Under the pieces are notes generated by a model, which had not been told where the DNA came from, ran no database searches, and saw only the letters and a list, made by a program, of their open reading frames with translations. A DNA stretch of 27,024 bases from Clostridium sp. CAG:568 (GTDB taxonomy: Bacteria > Bacillota_I > Bacilli_A > RFN20 > CAG-288), in assembly GCA_000434395.1 (NCBI GenBank), contig FR878737.1, forward strand, positions 1 to 27,024, in the 5' to 3' direction. The translations under genes were made by a program, and so were the position numbers. Positions 22,482 to 27,024 of the stretch are shown piece after piece; position 1 is the first letter of the stretch; each line of letters opens with the position of its first letter.

Positions 22482-23435
22482 ATGTCGATTCCAAATTCAA
22501 AAGATTTTTTTGAGAACACAATCGAAGATTTTGATTCAATCGTTGTGTTTTCACATGTAAAACCTGATGGTGATGCCTACGGATCATCAATGGGTTTAAA
22601 ATTAGCATTACAAGGATTGTTTCCTGAGAAGAAATGCTATTGTGTAGGTTCTTATGATGAACCCATGCCTGAAGATTTCGAAAAGCCGATCAAACCTGGT
22701 GAATTATCGATAGATATCATAAAGAATTCATTGTGCATCATTACTGATACTGGCACTAAAGCCAGAATCGAAGACCCTAGAGCTTTGGAGGGAAAGTTTG
22801 TTGTAAAGATTGATCATCACGCACCCGATGATCATTTCGGTGACTTGGAATTTGTCGATGATGCCAAGTCTAGTTGCTCTGTCATTGTAGCTGATATGTT
22901 ATTTGCTTCATTTCCAGTGATTCCTGCCAATGCTGCATCCGCTATTTTGTTGGGAATTCTCTCCGATACAGATGGACTTAAACTAGCTTTAGAAGCAGAT
23001 GATTTCTATAAAGTTGGTCGTTTGATTTATAACGGAGCCGATTTTTATAAGACTTATCATTCTATTAGTTCCAATTCATTGAAAGATATTGAATTAAACA
23101 GAGCAATATTGAACGCTACCAAAATTGAGGGAAAAGTAATATATACTGTTTTCAATAAAGAACAAATTAAGGAATTGGGAACTACAGCGGATGAATTGGC
23201 TGGTAAGGTCAATCAATACGGATTTGCTGATGAATGTCCTATCTGGGCTATGTTTGTTGAAAATGAAAATGGAACAGTCAGGGCTGAATACCGTTGTGAA
23301 TTAGGTTATGATGTGTCAGAAGTAGCAAAAATGTTCAATGGTGGTGGACATATGCAATCCAGCGGTGGTACACTCACCTCTTTGACTTTAGTAGATGATG
23401 TTGTTAAAGCTTTGATGGGAATCGAGAAAAAATGA
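22482..23435 (+). CDS. nrnA: DHH/DHHA1 phosphoesterase, NrnA-type nanoRNase / pAp phosphatase
   Basis: This is a 317-residue cytoplasmic phosphoesterase. The DHH domain shows HVKPDGDAYGS (H25, D29, D31), ITDTG (D89), IDHHAPDDHFG (D111, H112, H113) and SDTDG (D162); the C-terminal DHHA1 domain ends with GGGHMQSSGG. In B. subtilis NrnA degrades 2-5 nt RNAs and dephosphorylates 3'-phosphoadenosine 5'-phosphate (pAp) to AMP, and relatives also cleave pApA from c-di-AMP turnover. The ATG at 22482 has GGAGG (22472-22476) 5 nt upstream; an in-frame ATG at 22434 has no SD and would place this SD inside the gene. It overlaps the next gene by 4 nt. NrnA rather than GdpP, since no membrane, PAS or GGDEF part is present. 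Confidence 0.9.
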   Translation: MSIPNSKDFFENTIEDFDSIVVFSHVKPDGDAYGSSMGLKLALQGLFPEKKCYCVGSYDEPMPEDFEKPIKPGELSIDIIKNSLCIITDTGTKARIEDPRALEGKFVVKIDHHAPDDHFGDLEFVDDAKSSCSVIVADMLFASFPVIPANAASAILLGILSDTDGLKLALEADDFYKVGRLIYNGADFYKTYHSISSNSLKDIELNRAILNATKIEGKVIYTVFNKEQIKELGTTADELAGKVNQYGFADECPIWAMFVENENGTVRAEYRCELGYDVSEVAKMFNGGGHMQSSGGTLTSLTLVDDVVKALMGIEKK

Positions 23436-24241
23436 AACTAACCGACACTGAAATTGACTTTCCAAGACTAGATGTAGCTATCGAAGCGATGAAAGATAGT
23501 TTAGAAGCTATCAAGAACATTTATAGAGATGGATTTAAAATCACTATAAAAAGTGACAATTCACCTGTAACTGATGCTGACTTAGCTTCAGATAAGATTT
23601 TGCGTGAAAAAATTCTATCTAGATTTCCTGAGGATGGGTATTTGTCCGAGGAAGAAAAAGATGATATGTCCAGACTTGAAAAAGAATATGTCTGGATTGT
23701 CGATCCTTTGGATGGAACAGAAGATTTCGTTCATAAAGATGGAATGTTCTGCGTGAATCTTGCACTTTGCCAAAGACATGATTTGGTCTTAGGCTTGGTT
23801 GGAGTACCACTGACTGGTGAGATATTCTTTGCTATTAAAGGCAAGGGAAGCTATTATCTTTCAGCTTCTAATGAATTGACTAAGCTTCATGTCTCTGACA
23901 AGAAGAACAAACTCAAGGCTGTCACTTCGGCATATCATACCGGTGATAGAGAAAACGAGTTGTACAAGAATGAATACATAACTCAAGTTCTTCATATCGG
24001 AAGTTCTTTGAAAGCTTGTGCTATAGCTTCAGGCCAAGCTGAGATTTGCTTGAAGTTAGGTCCTGGAACCAAAGAGTGGGACACAGCTGCTCCTCAGCTT
24101 CTTGTCTCTGAAGCTGGTGGAGTATATCTCCATCCATCGTTGAACCAGATGATCTACAACCGTGTAGATGTCTATAACCATGAAGGCTATGTGATGGCTA
24201 ACGACTATACCAATCTACTTAATATTCTTAGAAAACATTAA
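23432..24241 (+). CDS. cysQ: Inositol monophosphatase-family phosphatase, CysQ-like
   Basis: This is a 269-residue Mg-dependent, Li-sensitive-type phosphatase. Metal-site motifs are EEE (about 73-75), DPLDGTEDF (D91, D94) and EWDTAA (D217) followed by QLLVSEAGG. The AICLKLGPGTKEWDTAAPQ context resembles CysQ (3'(2'),5'-bisphosphate nucleotidase, pAp to AMP) more than SuhB-type inositol phosphatases. Its start overlaps the nrnA stop (ATGA), and NrnA itself has pAp phosphatase activity in relatives, so the pair may share a substrate; this strengthens the CysQ reading but does not prove it. Inositol-1-phosphate or fructose-1,6-bisphosphate remain alternatives. Length is usual for CysQ (~250-270). 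Confidence 0.8.
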   Translation: MKLTDTEIDFPRLDVAIEAMKDSLEAIKNIYRDGFKITIKSDNSPVTDADLASDKILREKILSRFPEDGYLSEEEKDDMSRLEKEYVWIVDPLDGTEDFVHKDGMFCVNLALCQRHDLVLGLVGVPLTGEIFFAIKGKGSYYLSASNELTKLHVSDKKNKLKAVTSAYHTGDRENELYKNEYITQVLHIGSSLKACAIASGQAEICLKLGPGTKEWDTAAPQLLVSEAGGVYLHPSLNQMIYNRVDVYNHEGYVMANDYTNLLNILRKH

Positions 24242-24245
24242 AAAG

Positions 24246-24268
24246 AATCCGGCAATTGCCGGATTTTT
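24246..24268 (+). terminator. Intrinsic terminator after cysQ
   Basis: AATCCGGC (24246-24253), loop AATT and GCCGGATT (24258-24265) form a perfect palindrome, flanked by AAAAG upstream and TTTTTCTTTT downstream. It starts 4 nt past the stop codon. Confidence 0.94.
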
Positions 24269-24328
24269 CTTTTAATTTCTTAACTAAGTTTTAATTCCAT
24301 GCTTTTATTATTGAATGTAAGTTGTTTA

Positions 24329-24355
24329 TTTACACAGTAAAAACAAATTTATATA
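24329..24355 (+). promoter_or_regulatory. Possible promoter for purA-purB
   Basis: TTTACA (24329-24334) and TATATA (24350-24355) with a short 15-nt spacer are the best pair I find in the 156-nt gap between the cysQ terminator and purA. TTGAAA (24362-24367) and TATATT (24391-24396) are another pair, but with a 23-nt spacer. I see no purine-riboswitch core in the leader. Confidence 0.25.
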
Positions 24356-24424
24356 GGTTTGTTGAAAGGGCTTATAAAAGGAAAAATGTGTATATTATTA
24401 ATTTTGTGTTTGGAGGAAAGAATA

Positions 24425-25696
24425 ATGAGTGTAACGATTGTTGAAGGATCCCAATGGGGAGATGAAGGAAAGGGCAAGATAACTGATTATCTCGCTCAAC
24501 AATCAGATGTCGTAGTCAGATTCCAAGGCGGAAACAATGCAGGACATACTATCGTCTTCGATGGAAGAAAGTTCGCGGTCAGAAGCTTGCCTTCTGGAAT
24601 TTTCTACAAGAATGTTACCAACGTCATCGCTGACGGAGTCGTATTGAATCCTTGGGCTTTGAAGGAAGAAATTGAAGGAATTGAGGCTTTGGGTTTCAAA
24701 GATTACAATTTGAAGATTTCTTCTCGTACTCAGATCATAATGCCTTACCATATCGATTTGGATGGTGCATATGAGGAATTGCTCGGCAATTCTAAGATAG
24801 GAACTACAAAGAGAGGAATCGGACCTTGCTACACTGATAAGGCTGCAAGAAGAGGAATAAGAGTTGGAGATTTGTTGGATGCATCTTCCTTGAAGGAAAA
24901 GCTTCACAACACTTTGATAATAAAGAATCTCGAACTCAAGTCTTTAGGATTGAACACTTATGATGAAGAAGATTTGTTCAACAAACTCGTCGAAATAGGT
25001 CAGTTCTTGAAGCCTTTCGTTTGTGATACATCATATTATTTGAACCAAGCTATCAAGAAGAAAAAGAATATTCTTTTCGAAGGCGCTCAAGGAATGATGC
25101 TGGACATCGATAGAGGTACTTATCCTTATGTAACATCTTCTTCACCTACAGCCAACTACGCACCTCAAGGTGCTGGAATTCCTCCACGTTCCATAACTAA
25201 TATCGTCGCTATTGCCAAATCTTATACTACGAGAGTTGGAGCCGGTCCTTTCCCAACGGAACTCACCAACGAAATCGGTGATATGATTCGTGAAAAAGGT
25301 CACGAATATGGAGTTGTCACCAAACGTCCTAGAAGAGTCGGATATTTGGATTTGGTAGTTGTCAAGAGAAATGTCATTGCCTCTGGAGCTACTTCTATCG
25401 CTTTGACTTTGTTCGACGTCTTATCTGAAGTCCCTGAAATCAAGATTTGTATCGGATACGAATTGGATGGACAAGAAATCGACTATATTCCTGCCACTTT
25501 GGATGAATATGCTCGTTGCAAGCCTATTTATAAGACATTCAAACCTTTCAAGATAGAAAAGATAGGCCATATCGGTGAATTGGATGAAGCTGCCCAAGAA
25601 TATATCCACTTCATCGAGGAATACACCGGTGTCAAAGTATCGATACTTTCTATAGGAAATGATAGAAAAGATACTATGATTTTAGGAGTTATCTAA
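24425..25696 (+). CDS. purA: Adenylosuccinate synthetase
   Basis: PurA joins IMP and aspartate with GTP to form adenylosuccinate, the first committed step to AMP. The 423-residue protein has the N-terminal catalytic/P-loop segment GSQWGDEGKGK (8-18, catalytic D13), GGNNAGHT (His41), KIGTTKRGIGP (about 124-134), FEGAQGMMLDIDRGTYPYVTSS, and the GTP-site TTRVGAGPFPTE. Length is normal. The ATG at 24425 is preferred because GGAGG (24412-24416) lies 8 nt upstream and MSVTIVEGSQWGD is the typical start; an in-frame TTG at 24359 would add 22 residues unlike the family. Its stop codon shares one nucleotide with the purB start (TAATG), so PurA and PurB, consecutive enzymes, are coupled. Confidence 0.97.
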   Translation: MSVTIVEGSQWGDEGKGKITDYLAQQSDVVVRFQGGNNAGHTIVFDGRKFAVRSLPSGIFYKNVTNVIADGVVLNPWALKEEIEGIEALGFKDYNLKISSRTQIIMPYHIDLDGAYEELLGNSKIGTTKRGIGPCYTDKAARRGIRVGDLLDASSLKEKLHNTLIIKNLELKSLGLNTYDEEDLFNKLVEIGQFLKPFVCDTSYYLNQAIKKKKNILFEGAQGMMLDIDRGTYPYVTSSSPTANYAPQGAGIPPRSITNIVAIAKSYTTRVGAGPFPTELTNEIGDMIREKGHEYGVVTKRPRRVGYLDLVVVKRNVIASGATSIALTLFDVLSEVPEIKICIGYELDGQEIDYIPATLDEYARCKPIYKTFKPFKIEKIGHIGELDEAAQEYIHFIEEYTGVKVSILSIGNDRKDTMILGVI

Positions 25697-27000
25697 TGAT
25701 AGATAGATACGAAGTGAAAGAGATTAGTTCTCTTTTCTCATTGAAAAAGAGATACGATACTTTTTTGAAAGTTGAATTAGCAAACATCAAAGCTTTGTCG
25801 ACTTTAGGAATAGTTCCTAAAGAAGATTATGAGAAAATAAAAGAAAAAGCTAAAGTCGATGTCGATAGAATCAACGAACTTGAATCTATCTATCACCATG
25901 ATGTCATAGCTTTTTCTAGATCTATAGATGAGAATTTAGGCGATGAAAAGAGATGGTTTCACTATGGATTGACTTCTACAGATGTAGTCGATACTGCGAT
26001 GTCAATTCTCTATAAAGAAGCTACTGATATCCTAGTTGATGATATCAAGACCTTGCTCGATTCTTATAAATCAAAAGCATTGAAATATAAAGACCTCCCT
26101 TCTATTGCTAGAACTCATGGAATGCATGCTGAGATTACTTCTTTTGGGCTTAGATTTGCTAGATTCTATGATGAATTGAATAGAGATTTGAATAGATTGG
26201 AAGAAGCTAGTAAAGAGCTTTGTGTCGTAAAACTTGAAGGAGCGGTAGGTAACTATGCTTTCGCATCTATCGAAGCAGAAAAATTAGTCGGAGAAGAATT
26301 AAATCTTCCTCTTCCAAACATTGCTACTCAAGTTATTGCTAGAGATAACCACACCAACTTTTTGAACGCTTTGGCCTTGATTGCTTCTCATATCGAAAAT
26401 GTTTCTGTGGAGTTTAGGAATCTATCCAGACCTGAAATAAATGAGGCTTGTGAATACTTCTCCAAGTATCAAAAAGGATCTTCTGCTATGCCACATAAGC
26501 ATAATCCTATCGGATTTGAAAATATGTGTGGATTAGCAAGACTTGTCAGAGGATATGCTTCTAGTAGCTACGACAATATTTCTCTATATCATGAAAGGGA
26601 CATATCGCATTCATCATTTGAAAGAATCGCTTTTCCAGACGCTATCGGATTGACTGACTATCTTTTGAGAAGAATGACTAAGACTATAGATAAGTTAGTT
26701 GTGAACGAAGAAAACATTAGAAAGAATATCTATATGTCGAAAGGTGTTGTATTCTCTGAGAGAATCCTTTCCAAATCTATAGAGAAAGGATTGTCTAGAG
26801 AAGAAGCTTACGATGAGATTCAAAGACTTGCATTTAAGGTCATGGAGCCGGAATCTACTATAGATTTTAAAGAAGCCATCAAGGAATCAGATGTTCTTAA
26901 AAAAATATTCACAAATGATGAAATAGATGATCTATTCTATGAAGGATATTATTTGAGAAATACGGATTATATTTATAAGAGAGTTGGATTGTTGAAATAG
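25696..27000 (+). CDS. purB: Adenylosuccinate lyase
   Basis: PurB cleaves adenylosuccinate to AMP plus fumarate, and SAICAR to AICAR in the de novo purine pathway. The 434-residue protein has HYGLTSTDVVDTA with a catalytic-region His, ARTHGMHAE (the His of the THG motif), and the superfamily signature SSAMPHKHNPIGFEN (from residue 262) with the mobile catalytic Ser262/Ser263 loop. AGGAG (25684-25688) lies 7 nt before the ATG. The gene ends at 27000, 24 nt before the window edge. Confidence 0.97.
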   Translation: MIDRYEVKEISSLFSLKKRYDTFLKVELANIKALSTLGIVPKEDYEKIKEKAKVDVDRINELESIYHHDVIAFSRSIDENLGDEKRWFHYGLTSTDVVDTAMSILYKEATDILVDDIKTLLDSYKSKALKYKDLPSIARTHGMHAEITSFGLRFARFYDELNRDLNRLEEASKELCVVKLEGAVGNYAFASIEAEKLVGEELNLPLPNIATQVIARDNHTNFLNALALIASHIENVSVEFRNLSRPEINEACEYFSKYQKGSSAMPHKHNPIGFENMCGLARLVRGYASSSYDNISLYHERDISHSSFERIAFPDAIGLTDYLLRRMTKTIDKLVVNEENIRKNIYMSKGVVFSERILSKSIEKGLSREEAYDEIQRLAFKVMEPESTIDFKEAIKESDVLKKIFTNDEIDDLFYEGYYLRNTDYIYKRVGLLK

Positions 27001-27024
27001 AAAGGGGCTGTTGCAAAATCCTGA
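27001..27024 (+). other. Truncated GC-rich end: left half of a terminator or an IS terminal repeat
   Basis: Directly after the purB stop comes AAAGGGGCTGTTGCAAAA, then the window ends. A-run plus GGGGCTGTTGC is what the left arm of an intrinsic terminator looks like. The CTGTTGCAAA core also resembles terminal inverted repeats of some insertion sequences (for example the IS6/IS26 type). The right half is missing, so the two cannot be separated here. Confidence 0.35.

Noticed and set aside
24359..24424. Hydrophobic N-terminal extension of PurA from TTG 24359
   Set aside because: A strong SD (24412-24416) sits within it, and PurA is cytoplasmic with the family start at 24425.
24269..24424. Purine riboswitch or PurR-type control before purA
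   Set aside because: I find no purine-aptamer core and no clear PurBox pair; only AT-rich sequence with weak promoter matches.
24503..24907. 134-codon open frame on the minus strand inside purA
   Set aside because: No SD, no recognisable motif, fully within a certain gene; typical antisense shadow, as are the other minus-strand frames.
1..27024. Mollicute genetic code (TGA read as Trp)
   Set aside because: TGA terminates six genes exactly at overlaps with downstream starts, and Trp is encoded by TGG in conserved positions.

Overview
The window is a dense block of 20 protein-coding genes, all on the + strand, from a low-GC Gram-positive bacterium of the Bacilli type. No tRNA, rRNA, CRISPR array or complete mobile element is visible. 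The pointers to Bacilli are SpoVS, the RNA polymerase delta subunit, a YmcA/RicA-like protein, NrnA, strong Shine-Dalgarno (SD) sites, and the order spoVS - miaB - ymcA - mutS - mutL - miaA, which matches the Bacillus subtilis order except for lost or replaced members. TGA is used as a stop by miaB, mutL, fhs, folD, the first ABC gene and nrnA, so this is not a code-4 Mycoplasma-type mollicute. An uncultured gut Bacilli/Erysipelotrichia-like lineage is my inference.

Layout. 1-2342: spoVS alone, then miaB and a ymcA-like gene, closed by a clear terminator. 2343-9679: an FGGY sugar kinase in the place cotE holds in B. subtilis, overlapping mutS, then mutL and miaA, the last two joined by a 1-nt overlap. 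9680-13139: a small unknown gene, then formate-tetrahydrofolate ligase (fhs), a FolD-like protein and a YfcE-type phosphodiesterase; the last three are joined by 4-nt overlaps. A large hairpin ends this unit. 13138-17849: two overlapping ABC transporter genes, each an ATPase fused to an FtsX-like permease. 17883-18278: a cold-shock gene with its own promoter, a structured 3' UTR and a terminator. 18302-21645: ychF, ispF, argS. 21679-22223: rpoE (delta). 22388-24268: nrnA and a CysQ-like phosphatase. 24425-27000: purA and purB.

Functional themes are translation and tRNA modification (MiaA makes i6A37, MiaB converts it to ms2i6A37; ArgS; YchF), mismatch repair (MutS/MutL), one-carbon and purine metabolism (Fhs, FolD-like, PurA, PurB), isoprenoid precursors (IspF), and pAp/nanoRNA turnover (NrnA, CysQ-like). 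Most of it is ordinary core genome.

The points that stand out are: (1) MiaA carries an extra C-terminal domain that aligns with the unknown protein encoded just downstream, where B. subtilis-type order would place hfq; (2) the FolD homologue keeps its nucleotide-binding and PVPGGVGP motifs but appears to have lost the catalytic Lys, Gln and Asp; (3) the hairpin before the ABC genes is at once an intrinsic terminator and a sequestering structure for their SD site; (4) the cold-shock gene has a 10-bp hairpin between its stop and its terminator. I see no clear new defence or mobile system.
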